Assembly: GCA_963678675.1 (NCBI GenBank)
Contig: OY783197.1
Span: 27,215,470-27,279,469, forward strand
Reading direction: 5' to 3'
DNA: 64,000 bases
Source: Xiphydria camelus
Taxonomy: Eukaryota; Arthropoda; Insecta; Hymenoptera; Xiphydriidae
Under the pieces are notes generated by a model, which was given only the letters and a program-made list of their open reading frames with translations, was not told the DNA's origin and made no database searches. The position numbers and the translations under genes are program-made. Numbering within the stretch: position 1 is the first letter of the stretch; every line of letters starts with the position of its first letter. Positions 25,501-40,500 of the stretch are shown here, in pieces.

Positions 25501-28500
25501 ATAGTAGTTTCCTTCGTTCTTCGATTTTATATAACGCAGCTTTGCATTGATATGAGTATTATTATCGTATTTCAGAGTGTCTGTGGAATATATGTATATA
25601 TATATATATTTTTTTTTTTCATTGACTTGAGCTATCGAAATTGGCTGGACTGTCATCCATTGAAATGTTATGTTGAAGTATCGCTCAAATTTCTTTCCCT
25701 ATATTTTCATGGAAACGGATTCTTCATCGCCATCGTTTTCATTGTTTACAATAGGGGGAGTTTAGCCGTCGTAAGGAGTGAACCTTAACAAGACTGGTTA
25801 CTTAACAAGACAGCTTTGCCCCACCCGAACCTTCGAGGGGGATTACGGCTCCCCTTTCGTGTATCTTTCCGCAAGAATGGCAGTAAAGTTTCGCTTTTTC
25901 GTAATAGGCATGACCGATCATCGCCTTAGGCCGCCCTCTGACTTTGTGTTCTTATACAAAGAAATTCTTCTATCGCGTTGAGGGTATCGGCGATACATTT
26001 GTAAAATTGAGATTTATGAGAAAAGTTTCCGATCGAAACTGTACGTTAAATATTTTTCTTTTCAATCGAACGGTATTTCGATAATTACTGAAATTAGGTA
26101 TTCTAACGGTCGTTATTTCGGAACAAAGTTTCCAAAAAATCAATTGAGAATCAATCTGTCCATTTTTTAGTTGGATGTGTAACGAAAAATTTTGGCGAAA
26201 AAAATGTAAAAGTATTCAATAATCCTTCTACCAACTAATGCTTTGTTTTAAATTACGAATGACGTAAGAACAAGGCTAGCAGTCGTGCCATTGGCCAATG
26301 TTAGGAATATAAAAAAATTTAGTGCAAGTATTTCAAGGATATTCGAGTTGACGCGCAATTACTCTTGCGAGTGACTAAGTGAAGTTCGTTCTGTGCAATT
26401 GTTTGCTGGCGCCGACTAAGGATCAGAAACGCTTGCATAATGGCGATGCACCGCCTCCCGTTGCATGTAGCGAGAAACCTTCTGGCGGGGCGCCAGCTCC
26501 TCTCTGTCTCTCTCATCTCTCTCATTACTCCAATTATCGCGGAATTCTAATTACGAAATTTGTACCTGTACGCGCGACACTCAAATGTGACCCAGAAAAC
26601 CGGAGGATGTATCCTCGATCGTGCATGTGATCGATATGCATCTCTTTCAATTCGCGTCGACAAATTTCACAAGATGATGAAAAATGACGATAGCGACTGG
26701 TATTTTAGTAGTGCAATTAATTGAAGTGTTTACAAGTATGATCAGATGGATCTCGGTGCACGTACAATTATTGTACCACATGCATACTTATATATGACAA
26801 ATTTGTATTATATGCAAACTCAAAATATCCTATTATCACTGGACTAGATTTTATCCATCGATATTTCAATGTAAGTAATAATAGATCAGAAGTTAGCCTG
26901 ATATTATTGAAAAAGTACGAGTCATGCCGATTCTAATTATTCTCTATTGTCCTATTCACAAAACTGTCCTTTTCCTGTATGGTACGTATTAAATGGGACA
27001 GTCGTTTCTGTGGGGAAAAAATACCGTTAAAAAAGGCGTACAGATAAAATTATGCTTCTGTACCTATATCCTTCTCTGCTCCGAGCTTTCAGCACATTCA
27101 GCTTGAGTTTTCACTGGTCAAACTTTTTCACCCAATTACCGGTTATTTTTAGTTTGAATTGGAATATATGTTCGTTCAAAATAGAAAGTAATAAAGTAAG
27201 TAATACGAATAACGAATCCTCCTAGAGACGCTTTAATATTCCATTTCTCATCCGTCAAGCGTTTCCACGAGGCGAAACCTTCTCTTTTTCTCAATCGTGG
27301 ATCATAATGTGAGCATCGTAAATATAGACTTCTATGAGAACCAAAGTTTTCCGGATATGTATCTCAATGCGGAAATAAAATGGTCTATCTTGATATAAAT
27401 ACATATATAGAAATCATTTTATTTATCTTCAAATGTAAAAAATGCAAGGCAACGTATTTCAATTATTTTGAATAATTCGAAAAAGTATCAGAGGAAAATA
27501 TAGTTCAGTGTCGGAAAAAACGTATAATTCGTGGAATGAATATTCTTAAATACAATTAATTTTGATGGAGATCTACAGGTTTCACTTCAAATGAGTATAC
27601 TATATACGTATAATTCGCGTAAACCTATAAAAAGAAGGAAAATGTTACACTCTGACTTATTTGTTAGAACTCCTCTTTTACAACTAAAAATTAAAAATTA
27701 CCGGCATTAACATCGTTAATGCAACGCGTCCTACGTAATTTAAACTTAGAAATTGGTCCGTTTATCATTCTTAAATATCCGGAGGAGACGAGGAAGACGT
27801 CGTACATTATTCACGCGATGGACAAGATATTTTCTTCCCACGTAATACGCGCTTCGGCTTCGGTAAGGTGCGACGTCGTAACTGTGTCGAGCTGTACTTA
27901 TCCGTCAGACCCGTCGTCCTCGTCGTACAGGCGGCTCGAGGCACTCTCTCGCGCGCTTCGGGTTTATTTCTCGGCGTCTAGAAAGGGGATCCACGCGGAG
28001 GACGGCACCGTGAGGATACCGCACGCATGAATAACTGAAGAGACCATCTCCTATTTTTTTTTATAACCATTTTACAACAGCCGGACGACGTGGCGCACCG
28101 ACACTGATGTGCTAGCTTTTTTATACGTCGTCAACGTGGATCGAAGAAACGGCACCGGCGTTTCCTCGCGCTCGTTGCCAATTTTGATCGTACAACCCCG
28201 TCCTCTTCTTCTTCTTCCTGTAAATACAGCTTACCCATTTATCCCTCCTCTTTTTCTCTTTCCCTCGTATGTTTCATTACAGCGATCGTAATAGCACTCG
28301 AAATTTCCCCTACAGAAGTAGTCAAGAATTGGGATTGAAAATTTGGAAAACGAAACGTTTCTCACACGCGTTAACAGCATTTTTTAATGTTACATCACCA
28401 TTGATAAATTGGGCGGCTTAAAAATAAAATCGGATTTGCCATTATAACGACACAATTCAATTAATAACTTTATTTGTTAAAATATTTATATTTTTTTGAC

Positions 28501-31500
28501 GGATAAAGATTGAATTACCTGTATTTGTCAGCATTGCCCGATTCATGGTACTTCAAATACCATTTCAAGAATTTACGAGAAATTCCAGGGAAGCGAACCG
28601 CCCCAAAAAGTGAGAAAATGTAGCTACATCGAATGTGCATCCGATATAATCCCAATAGGTTCTACCTCGAGAATGCACGTACTCGCGAGGAATTCGATTA
28701 TTGATATCGCTCGCTCCCCTCCCACCGCGCCCCTTCCAAAGTATCGGCCACGTTCGTCCGCGTAGCCGGAACGTAATGTTAAATCGCATCGAGGTGAGTT
28801 CAAACAATCGACGCAGAAGTTTCAGGGGATGAAACGAAAGTCATGAAAAGTTTGGCGGAGGGAGATTTTCGCGGAAGGGAAACGACGGGGGTTGTTCTTT
28901 TCCGTTTTTAGGGGTCGCTTTAAAAGTCTTTTAGGTTTAACTGCGACGATGAAAGGGGAGATAGTATGAATTATAAACTCGACGCTTGAACAATGAGTAT
29001 TTCTATTGAAATATAGTATAATAAAATCCAAATGTAGGTGGATCTAACGAAAAAAAATTATACGTTGTTATTTATTCCTATCTATAACAATTGATATGTC
29101 TATACTTTTCAGGGTTGATCTTTTCATATGTAACATACTTGATCTATGAGGTGATACGTTTTATATCGCAGTAAACGGGTTTCGTGCTCGCCTTCCGTTA
29201 AGCGCTGTTGGATTGAATAGCGACCATGAAACTAGTTTACACCCGAATATAAAAGTATAACTCTCTGTATAATTAGTTAACTGAAAGAAACGTTATTTTC
29301 ATTTCGGATATTCGCTTTTTCGTTAAAATTAATATTTCTTAATTTTCGGCCACGAAACAGATTACATTTATTGATCTATTTTAAGAATTTATTTGTTTTT
29401 CTTTTTTCGTTTTAGTTCAATCCCGCGGAATCTGCCCCACGGAAGCAGAAGACATGCCTGGTACCATAACAATAAATCTCCGCTATTTTTAGATTCGTTT
29501 CAATGAAATTTGCAGTACAAAAACTTCGAAATATGTACTTTCAAGTGAAAAGAATACGGCTTTAATAAATCGCACGAAATGCATACTTTTCTCAAAATGA
29601 CTTCAAAAAATTCATTTTCTTTTAACTTTTCTAGGTGCTTTTAGATATTAAATTTATTCGAATTAAAAAGAATTTATATATTTCACACAAAAGTATAAAG
29701 GGCGTTAATAAGAGAGGCATTTCTAGTTATGAAATGGTGATGGCGATAAGCTATGGGAATTTCGATCCATCGCATAACATTATACTGAATTATCAATCTA
29801 CTCGTTTCAAGCGACCCTCGATCTTTTTGACGTAGAAGCACGAGCGCGTCGAGCAAATTGAGTGGCACACCAGCCAAGCCCATTGTCACCTGTAAAACGA
29901 AGTCCATTCATTCTGAAAATTTGTTTATACAGCTGGTTTCCGGTTAGGTGAAAGCTGCAAGAAGAAGATTTATGTTTCGCTTTTTATTCTGCTGCAAATT
30001 ATTTTACGTGAGTGGTTTTGAATTACGAAATACGGACACTTAAATTGGCTCCGTAATTTTCGTTTCTCTAATACTCTTTTCTATGGGTTACAGTATCTTT
30101 AAAGTAGCAGTCGAACTATTAACGATGATATATCAATTCTGATAAATCAATATTTAGTCGTTAAAAAAAAATATAAAACTTTTAATAGAAGTCATTAATT
30201 GAGTTATGTTGTTAGAATGGAAAATCCGATTTTATTTTTAAGCTGCCCAATTCATCAATAGCAATGTAACGATAAAAAATGCTCTTAACGCATATACATA
30301 TTTGATCAGTCTGTGCAAAAAAGCAAGTACGAGTATATCGCTCAGTGAAATTATAGTAATTTCCTTTAGGGGAATTTAAATTTGCAAATTTTCAGGAATA
30401 TCTCCAGTATGAAGCAGCTTTCTTTTTACAGCACTAGCTTTAACGTCCTGTGGTTTCCAGGAGATCTAGTGTCACGACAAAATGTAGTCTGATACACTTT
30501 TATGTCGTTCGGTAAAGTTGGAAACGGTGGTGACGTGCAGTTCATACGAAAAGTCAGATGATAACAGAAAAAGTCTGGTTTGTTTTCTATTAAATTGCTC
30601 GAATGGAAGCAGTCAAAGGCGATCCAAAAAATATGTAGGTACTTATGTAAAATATGTACTTACATTTATCATACATTCTATATATTTTATATTTGTACAG
30701 AAAAAAATTCTCAAGTGTAAATAATATTATTTTTATATCCATTTTCAACAAAGATTTATAGAATCATCTGATAATAAGAAATATACTTCTAATATATATT
30801 AATCTGTACTGGATATTTTTATCAGAAGAGCACTGAAAATTGTTCAGTGACGTTCGACATTCAATAAGAAGCTATTCTTTCACTTGTTATACACACTCGA
30901 TAAACGGAGCAATGTGTCTCTCCCTCGAAGACCGAACGGGATGACTCGTCGAGGCGAGAAAAAATGTCAGCCATGGCGTATATTCCCCGATGGAGTCGCT
31001 GTTACTCGTTTCGTTGATTAAATACCAGAGAACCGCGGATAACGACTGCGTATGCGAACTGGCCTGTAGCTGCGAAGAGTCGTCCTTGTTGCAGCCTCGT
31101 ACTCGTCGTTAAATTGTTGAAGAGGGGATGAAAATGGCATCCTGTCCCGCGTTAGCACCTACATAACGCACTGGCTTTTCACTTTTACACTACTGCTGAA
31201 CGTCCCTTTTTTTTGCCATTATTTTATGTAGGTCGTAAAGTAGAAATTGCGAAAAATGTCCAATTGTTGAAATTGGTACGACGATTAACATCGTTATCAT
31301 CAACTTTAACGGACTTCTTAAAGCGATTAACGTATAGCAGGAGCTATTATTTCTGAAATATTTCTCTTCCTGCGTAATTCGATACCTCTAAATAATTTCA
31401 ACAAGTTCTATGTGATCAATTATGTATCGATATGTGTTTTTATCTTTCAAATCGAACAAAATGGGAAATTCTCTCTCTATATTTTAAAATCGTGATACTC

Positions 31501-34500
31501 GCGCCTTCGATTTAGTCACTTCAAGGCTACTTCAAAAATCACGTCTCGAAATTACACCAGGTTCGAGATTCACGAAAAAGATCAACCAACTATGCATTAA
31601 TATAGAAAAGACCAATTGAGGGGGTCAGAAGCCAAGGGGTCCAAGTAGAAATACAAGTTTTCCGAGATGCTCCACATTAAAGTATTCTTGTTCTTTAAAA
31701 ATACCTGCAATTTCTTTGCCTCAAATATATAAGCTGTATGAACTATTCATTCACCTTATACACTTGAGGCAAAGGAAAATTGCAGGTATTTTTAAAGAAC
31801 AAGAATACTTTAATGTGGAGCATCTCGGAAAACTTGTATTTCTACTTGGACCCCTTGGCTTCTGACCCCCTCAATTAGTCGCAGACTTAGATCCAGTTCC
31901 ACAGTCAGAAGTTTGAGAGTCGGAACTTGGATTGAAATGGAGAAACGGCCAATGAAAACGCTGGGATTTCCAAGTTAAACGACGTCCACCTCTTAAACTC
32001 TGATCATGGAGAGAACCGATCCTTAATGTCGACCCACGATCCGCTAAATGTAGCGTGCCATAGAGTCAAAGATGTCCGCGACGTTGGAGCCACCGTCAAA
32101 GCGATTACTTCCGGTAACCGAGTTTCGCTCGCTCCACGTTGAAAAGGCGCAGAATTTTCCCTAGAATCCTAACTATGAAAGAAGTTTCCTCGCACACCGT
32201 TGATTTCACGGAATCTCGGCTTATTCCCTCCTCGAATGACCTACCTGCCGGAGCGTTTCACGGACCCTTCAACGTCGATCCGCGCTCATCCGAAAGTTAT
32301 ACTCTCCTCCGGTTGTTTAGTATCCGGGGGACGGAGGGGATTGGTGAGTAAGGGGCGAAAAGTTCGTTACGCAGTACTCGAACAGACACTCGGGAGCATC
32401 CACTGCAGACGCTCGCGCGCACTTAACCCTCCAGGAAGTTCAGCTCGCGTTAAGGTTTCTCGAGCGTTATACTAAAAATAGTGAGAAATACTTGAAAATG
32501 ATTGCATTCGGTAGATTGAAGTAAAAAAAAAATTCAGTTAAATTTTCAAGTGTTTAAGAAGCTTGTTGCAACGATTTTTGAATAACGAAATAACATGTGT
32601 TCTTATGGGTCATAACCAACAAACCGCGATATTTCTGAGAAAAATAGTGAAAAAATTCTGAAATTTTTTGAACAGCAAGTTTAATGAACTAAAATCATCT
32701 ATACCAATTTTCACGTTCGTTAAGAAGCCCGTTATTTTTTTTATTAATTGTTCTTTATAAATTTAACCTTTGATAAGTCAACGTGGCAACGTTGCATGAC
32801 GTACAGATGCACGACCAGATGTTTTGGGCTCCATTTTTGAACTGCCAGGTACACACATACTACTGTACGTCAAACATCGTTGCCACATCGCACGAAGAAC
32901 ATACTTTAGAGTGTTACTGTACTTCAGTGGACTAACTTTTAGCAGGGACAAAACCCCTGTACCGCTCGAGAAACCTTAAAGCGAATCGCTTGAAAGACCA
33001 ACGGTCCGGCTCGGCGCTGAATGCAAGTCTCCCCGTCACGCAGCAGGGGTGCGAACTTGAGGACTGTACATTTTTTATTCCCAGTCACGTGGGCAGGTGG
33101 ATTTTAAATCGCTGTGGATTATTATTCGGGTAGAAGTTAAAGAAAAGGTAGAAATTCGGACGGTGGAGTTGGGAGGCCCACATGATGAGGATTTGGAGAG
33201 GGATTTTTTAAATCCGAGACTTTCGAGAGTTGGTACGCCTGTTCGACCGCTCTAGCTGGACCAATCGGGATCCGTCCCGATCGACGCGGCATCGCCACCG
33301 CGAGAATTTATCCCGGGGCAAGTTACTGTCCCAGTTTTGTGCCAACATTTGGAGCTGAAGCGCTCGGAAAGTTTATTACGAGCTCGTGAACGGACAGTAT
33401 AGGCATCTGTAGGATATCCACTGTACAGGTGATCGCACTCTCGCACGGTTTGGAAGTTTCCGTCATGTTACAGCGCAAGCATTCGACGGTCAATCGGTAG
33501 CTCGATTTCGAACTCGGTTGTAACTTCTTGCTGGTGGAGAAAGAAGATGTTCAAACGTGTGCTATCGATCTTGACTACGGTTTTTTACGATGAATCACTA
33601 AATATAGCTTTAAGGAGTTTCTTTTTCATAAAAAAAAAAACACATTCTAAAGGATGATAAAAACCGGTAGCGCTCGGGCGATGAACATTTTGTTCACGCT
33701 TGAAGAATTTTGTCCCACCGCGTTGCACCCAGAAAGATACACCTCGTTTGATGAGTACTCGTGTAATGAAATATTTATTTAGCGCAATAAAAATTCAAGA
33801 ATCATTCAATAGATTCTGGATTGCAGAGAGAGCACCTAACAAAACATTCGCGTAAATACTCTGCAGTCTGGAAAATTCATTAATTCGAACTCTGCGTGGA
33901 GAGCCTGATTACTGATATCCCACTGTATAATATTGTATGTTGAATTCAATATATTTCCAATTTGAAAGTTTAAAGAATCGGCTTGAAATTACCGACTCAA
34001 TATCACGGATTCGTCTCAAACGAAAACTGTGAAATTCGTCGAGGAAAATTTTTGTAAAATTTTAAATACCGATGACACACACACACACACACACACACAC
34101 AGTTGTGCTAGAAAGCCTTCGTTATGGATTTGGTTAATTTGTCGTCGGGTTAAGAATTACGTCCCAAAAGCTCCAAAATGGCAAGAAACAGCTCAGCTTT
34201 ACTCATAACTCTCGAATAAAATCGGAACCAGAGAAAGGGGTCTAGCATTCTCGAGCAATTAAGTTCTCCTCGAGAGTCTGGAGCACCTCCTCCACGTCAT
34301 CCTTCTATAGATGCGCTCGCATTCTCTCCCTCTCTCTTTCTCTCCTTCCCTCTCTCTATCTCTCTCTCTCTCTCTTGCACCACTTCGAAGTTGTCGCGTT
34401 ACCGCGCGAAGCGATTGATAGACCAGGACGCGCGCGATATGGATGGGCTGCGGTGAAGGGAAGGTTGGGGGTGGCGCCGTCGCGTCGATTTTTCCAGACC

Positions 34501-37500
34501 CTCTAGCGCGACGAAAGAGGAAAGAAAATGCGGGGAATAAGAGGGCGGAATTACAAAACGGGAGAGGGTGACTCACGCGGCGGGTCTGTCCAGAAAATTT
34601 GGGGACCAGGAAATATCCCGCGGATGAACATAAATATCCCCAAAAAAGATAAACGTTTTTATGCCCTCGTTCTTATTCGGTTATAAAGTGGGGTATGTGT
34701 CGAAGGTAACATCGTAGTATTCTCTTCGCCTGCCGATTGACTCGGCACTTCGCGACTTTTCCGGCTGTTTCTTTTTTTTTGCGCAAGTCCGGTGGTTTTC
34801 CTTTAATGGAATTCCAAAGATTGTTATGTGTATAGATTGTTTTAGACAAAAAATTAGAAACTTGTACTTTTCCATCGTAGTGCATATACATATAACGCTT
34901 AGAATTTTATATATACCCGTATAAAAAATATAACACGTAATAGGTATATAAATTATATGTGTACTTGTATATTTAATTATTTTACATATTATATGTCGTG
35001 AAAAAATCGGTTTATAAAATAATGTTGTGATAAAACAGAGTCAAGTATTGACTGACAATTTTTGGTGAAATTGGTTATTCCAATAATTCTTAACGCCGCA
35101 CTGCTGCGAACTCGCTCGAAAATGATCCGGAAACTATATTATTTCTCGCGAAGCAAGTTTTATAACATTGCAAATACGATTCCGCCCTTTCATGCATTCC
35201 TGAGTGAGGACTTACGAAGATTTATGTAACCAGCATCCGCGATAAAAAGAGATTCCCCGTCTCCATCACGTTGGATATCGGTTGTGCGGCTCGCGGTAAT
35301 CGTCCCCGATACGCAGCAGAAACCGGACGGCTTAACCTTTCGCATCGTTTCGTATAATTTATGTTGCACGCATATAAAAGAAGAACGCGAGAAACGTAAA
35401 ATTTTTCAAAGAATCGTTTATCTTCCTCGATCCTAATTGAAACTCGGTATTATATTATTTATACCACTGATTAATTGACGACGGTGAATTGCACATCGAG
35501 AATCTCGTTATTAATTTTACAAAAAAATCCTATTTCGAATTTTAGCGGATTTTCCTAATATCCATGGGTTTTGTAGCCCCCGTGATGGTCGTGTTGATCC
35601 TGTCCGCCGTGTCCTCCCTGATATCCGCCTTGAGGTCTACCACCGTGTCCACCCTGAGGTCCGTCGTAACCGCCTTGTCCACCCTGAGGTGCGCCGTAAG
35701 CGCCTTGTCCACCCTGGGGCCCGCCGAAACCGCCTTGCCCACCCTGATGTCCTACGTAACCGCGTTGTCCGCCCTGTTGTTCACCGTGACTGCCTTGTCC
35801 GTGTTGGGGTCCGCCGAAACCGGCATGTCCACCCTGAGATCCATGAGAATAGTCCTCACCATATGGGAAGGCCGTAGCGATGGTTACGAGAACTATGGCG
35901 AGTAACGCGATCTTGAACCAACGAAGGAAGACTTTCGATAATGGTCTCGATTGCAAATTAATTATTAAAATAGTTGGTTTGAACATTATTACAACGTGTA
36001 CCGATAATAATAATAATTTAATTTCAATTAAATTTTTAAAAAGTAATTCTTCATTATTGTTATGATTCACATCAGGGTAGATTAAGTCATATGTCGAATG
36101 AATACTTCTTAACACACATAATTGTAAGACCCGAATCGGAAATATTCTAGAGTTTCTTTCAGTCTCGAGTGAACTTTTTGAGAAGTGAAAGAGTTTTATT
36201 ATTTTATGGAGTTATGAATGGTTGCAAATTGGATTTTTTGAACTAATGTCGTTCTCGATTGTAACTAATTTCTGACATCGTTGAATTGAATACCTAGGTG
36301 AAATGAGTCCTTCGAAGATTTTTCTTTCAATCGTCGAATGGTTTTCGGTTCAGTTACCACTAAAGAGAGAGAAATTTATCTCTATTTCTAAATTAATCGT
36401 CGCACTGATTTAAATTAAAAGGCGTTATCGCCTGTCGTAAAGACGTCTGGGCAAATAATAGATAATGCTGTAATACGAGGAACATAAGTTTACAGATTCC
36501 GTGTTTCTGTAAATATAAATGTCTACTAATGGATTCTACCGATCTTGTTGCGTTTGGCGAACATATGGCATAAATTTTACCTCTAATGATATTTGATTTA
36601 GCTTCCTTTAATATCATTATATCACCCTGAATAATGAAACTTTTTTCAATTCAGTATAAATCAGACTTATTATATATGGTAAAACTCTTTCGTTAAATGA
36701 AAATTCAAACATACCGATGTTTGAAATAAAGTTGGAAATTCAATTTTAATACCTCGAATCTAACGAACACCGTGGAAAAATTTGCTTGATCAAAAGAAAT
36801 GTGATTTTTTTGATACTTATAACATCACATTAAATAATAAATTCAATTAATATTCAATTAAATCAATAACATTCATATACATCTAATCGGTACCCATTTG
36901 AATCGGATAAATACACTCTTAGAGCACTAATCAAAAGCATTTTTACTAGATTCAACAAATTTTCTGTCTTGTGTAAAAATATTATCCAGACACTTCATTT
37001 CACTAAAACTCGGCACATTTTATTTCAGGATGCACAAATAGTAAATAAAAACTATTACAACACTTTATAGACTCCAATGGGTTTTGAAGCTCAACATAAC
37101 TTCACTCCTTCTTTTCAAATCCGGACGTGATAAACGTATGAATCGAAATAGACGCTTTGTCGCTTATTCGCGAAAAAAAGATTTGACCATTAGACTAAAG
37201 ATCCCGAAGTTGGTTCCACGTTACAGTTTCGAATTTCGACTCACCGTTACCTTGTCAGACATTCTGAACGATTTCAAATCCTTATCGCTTCCGAATGAGA
37301 TTCTGTTCGTACGTCACACTACTCGTCGAAGCCTCAAAGCTTTCCGATGTCTAATGTCCACCGTGCCATCCGGACTCTATTTATATGCAACCTTATAAAA
37401 TAGGTCGAGAGATCATCGTCATTGTCCTATCAGCATCGCAGTTCACCGTAGCGTCGATAAAGTGCGACAGCATCGAGATGTCGTACAAAAGGAAAAGTTC

Positions 37501-40500
37501 ACCCCCTCGACGGCCGTTCGTCAACAACTTGTACAGCCTGTGAGGGGGGAGAGGAATGCTAGATTTCGGTTGCGATACGATTGGTCGAAGGAAGTCGTTG
37601 ATCACGTGGATTTCAGAATCTCTTAAATTGACTGCTAATTACACGGAAAAAATTATTTTGCAGTTTTAGCGAAACTAGGTTTTCCCGGGTACTTCTTATT
37701 ATCATGACGAAATTATTATCTGTGACGACGAGAGATATATATCCAATAATAACGAAGATATTATATTTACTGGGATGACAAATATTTGTACAGAAAAATA
37801 TGTCACTGCAATAGCAATAACATTCGCTATTATATATATCGGACATATCTTTTTCTGCCACGGATAACATTTTCGTCATGACGGCAAAAACCTCTCGGCA
37901 AAACCTAGTTTTGCTGAGACTGTAAAATCATTTTTTTTTTCCGTGCAGATGGAAATATCCACTTTTTTCTTTCATCTTTTGCATAAATGAAACGCGGGAA
38001 TGATTTCCGATCCGGAAACTTCGCTTACTCTCCGGCTGATTTGTTTTAATCTCGCGGAGAATAATCATCGCACGCGTGCACTCGCAGCTGATAGATACGA
38101 CCTAAGAGTATTCCATAATTTCCATTTAGAGAGACCGAACTACCCCTCCCCCGTCAGAGCTGGTTGCACCCTTTACAGGACGGTAACTCTTTGACGCTCC
38201 ACCCTGCGTGAGCGGTAAGATATACCTACGTACTCAACCCCGCGATGGCCAAACGGGTCCCCCACGCACGGCATACATTATTCAGCTCCTCTTCCGGAGG
38301 AACGTCCCACACCGTCGCCGTCCGCAACGCCCGGCACTCTCCGCCTGACTAAATAATTTCACTTATAAATCTGATTCCAAAGAGACAGAGAGATAGAGGG
38401 AGAAGGGGGACCAGGATCGGTAGTACAGAGTCGGAGGAGAGCCAGAGGTCGAAGAGGGAGGCGAAAGGCAAATGGAGGAGAGAATTGCGGTTGTAAATCC
38501 AAAGGTTCGCCGCCTATTCCCCCTACGACCCACCTTCTCTATTCGAATTCCCGTATAAGCGCGGCAGGAGTTCGCGTCGGGCGAAGAAAAAATAGGAAGT
38601 GTGGAGGGAGGAGAGAGAGAGAAAGAGAGGGGGATTATTGCTCTCTTCTTCGAGCGTCACTTTTTAGGGAACGCTCACCATACGCCATCCGGCGGGGGGT
38701 GGAAGGGATCGCGTGACTTATCGGAGACGTTCCCCTCTTTCCGCGGGCGAAAAATATCGGGACTCCTCGGATGCGAGAAATCGAGGGGAAAATTGTTGGT
38801 ATCCCTGCGAGATGACACCGGAAGCGGACGCCCGTCTGCGTAATATAATGCGTCTCTTCGGGACTGAGCGAAGGATGCTGCGAGGGCGAAATAACAAATG
38901 ACGTGCGATCGATTATAAAATGCGTTTGCGGGTAATAACGGTAGATATTTTGGAAGGATATTTTTTCGCATAATCCTCCTTGCGTTTTAATGCACCTCTT
39001 AAGCCGCGCACGTACCGCGGTAAATTGACGGCCTCTTTTAGGGCGCCCTTGAGTGGATCGCGTAGGTGACGGTCCAAAGGGTAAAAGTGCGTCCCCGTAC
39101 TGCGCTAAAGGAGGAATAACCGAGCTGCGATCCGTTTTTATAGGCACACTTTCGCTCCATAAAAAAACGGATCGCAGCTCGCTGCTCCTCCGCGATGAAG
39201 ATGGAGAACGGACCGATGTATCATGCGCTCGAGAAATTTTAGTAACAGCTATACGACAAAAATTCGGGTTTGTCTTTTATTGAATAATACTGCACGGAAA
39301 AGGAAGAATTAGTTGGATCTGCCGAAAATGACTTGCGGGGTCGCAAGTCATTATTTATTTACGTCAATGCAATTTTTTAACGCATCAATTAGTTATCTCT
39401 TCCTTGCAATCATGTGGAATAGTATGTGATTGCGCAGGGACGAAATATGTAACTGAAACGAAAAAAAATATTTAAATAATGCAACTAAATAATTACTTGC
39501 GACCCCGCAAGTCATTTTTAGCAGACCCAACTAATTCTTTTTCTCCGCGTACAATTAATATAAATTATCATATGTGTGGAAGTAGTAAATACTGTATTTA
39601 ACACGGTATATCTATCTTGTTGCAGAAACAACGTATACAGAATATTATTGAGTGCTACACAAGTCAAATTCGTTAACTCCCATAACAATAAGATTCACGG
39701 GACAATATAGATGCAATCATCTATTGAAAACTAACGACATTCTTCCGACAATTGCCTCGACCAAGCGTCCCGTTTAGCTAGATTTTAATTTTCTCATCGA
39801 CCTCGTTCCCCGCAGTCCAGCTGCAGCCAGCATCCACTTTCCTGCGGGAAATCTCGCCTACCGAACGGTCGATCGAGAGCCAATTATCGGGTGTAGAAGT
39901 GCGCTCGATTAACCGAGCTTCGGAACGTGTATCGAAGGCTGCAAAGTACACTTACTCGAAGGTCACGACGGGCCCTGTTGTTCGCGCGCGACGAATTAAC
40001 GGAACGAAAACTTAAACGATTTCCTCGGTAAATAACGATTCCAGGGACAGGTGGGGGATTTTGATAAACTCGAGCTTCGACTGTATGTTTAGAAATATCT
40101 TCCCTGTAATTTTTTTACACTACGTCGAACGTTTAGAAGAAATGACAGATAGCTACATTTCGGTACAGAGAGAGAGAGAGTCTTAATTTGATTCGCAGTT
40201 TAACACGCCAACTGTTTTTGCTGCAGGACTTTGAGAGGGAAATAATGGATTGACGAGAAAATTGATAAATAGCTTTTTTGTCACTCAGTGTCAAATACTC
40301 GGTTTCATGGGCGTCCTCGACGCATGTGAAATCATCTTTCACACACCAATTCGTGAAAAGTTGCGCAGTGCGTGAAATAACCTGCGCAGTGCGTGAAATC
40401 GTCAATCTCGTATTTGACACTTAGTGACAAAAAATAGAATTCATTATTCGGTTGTTTCGCGCCGTTCTAACGAGTGTGATTGCCGTACTCGCTTCGCTCG

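Noticed and set aside
35564..35905. 113-codon plus-strand frame (Leu/Val/Ser-rich)
   Set aside because: It is the antisense reading of the Gly-rich repeat. The minus strand has the signal peptide and regular decapeptide units.
38635..39147. 170-codon minus-strand frame in Dop2R intron 2
   Set aside because: No motif or signal, low-complexity start, overlapping frames on the other strand, and it covers part of a hairpin. The GC-rich context makes long chance frames likely.
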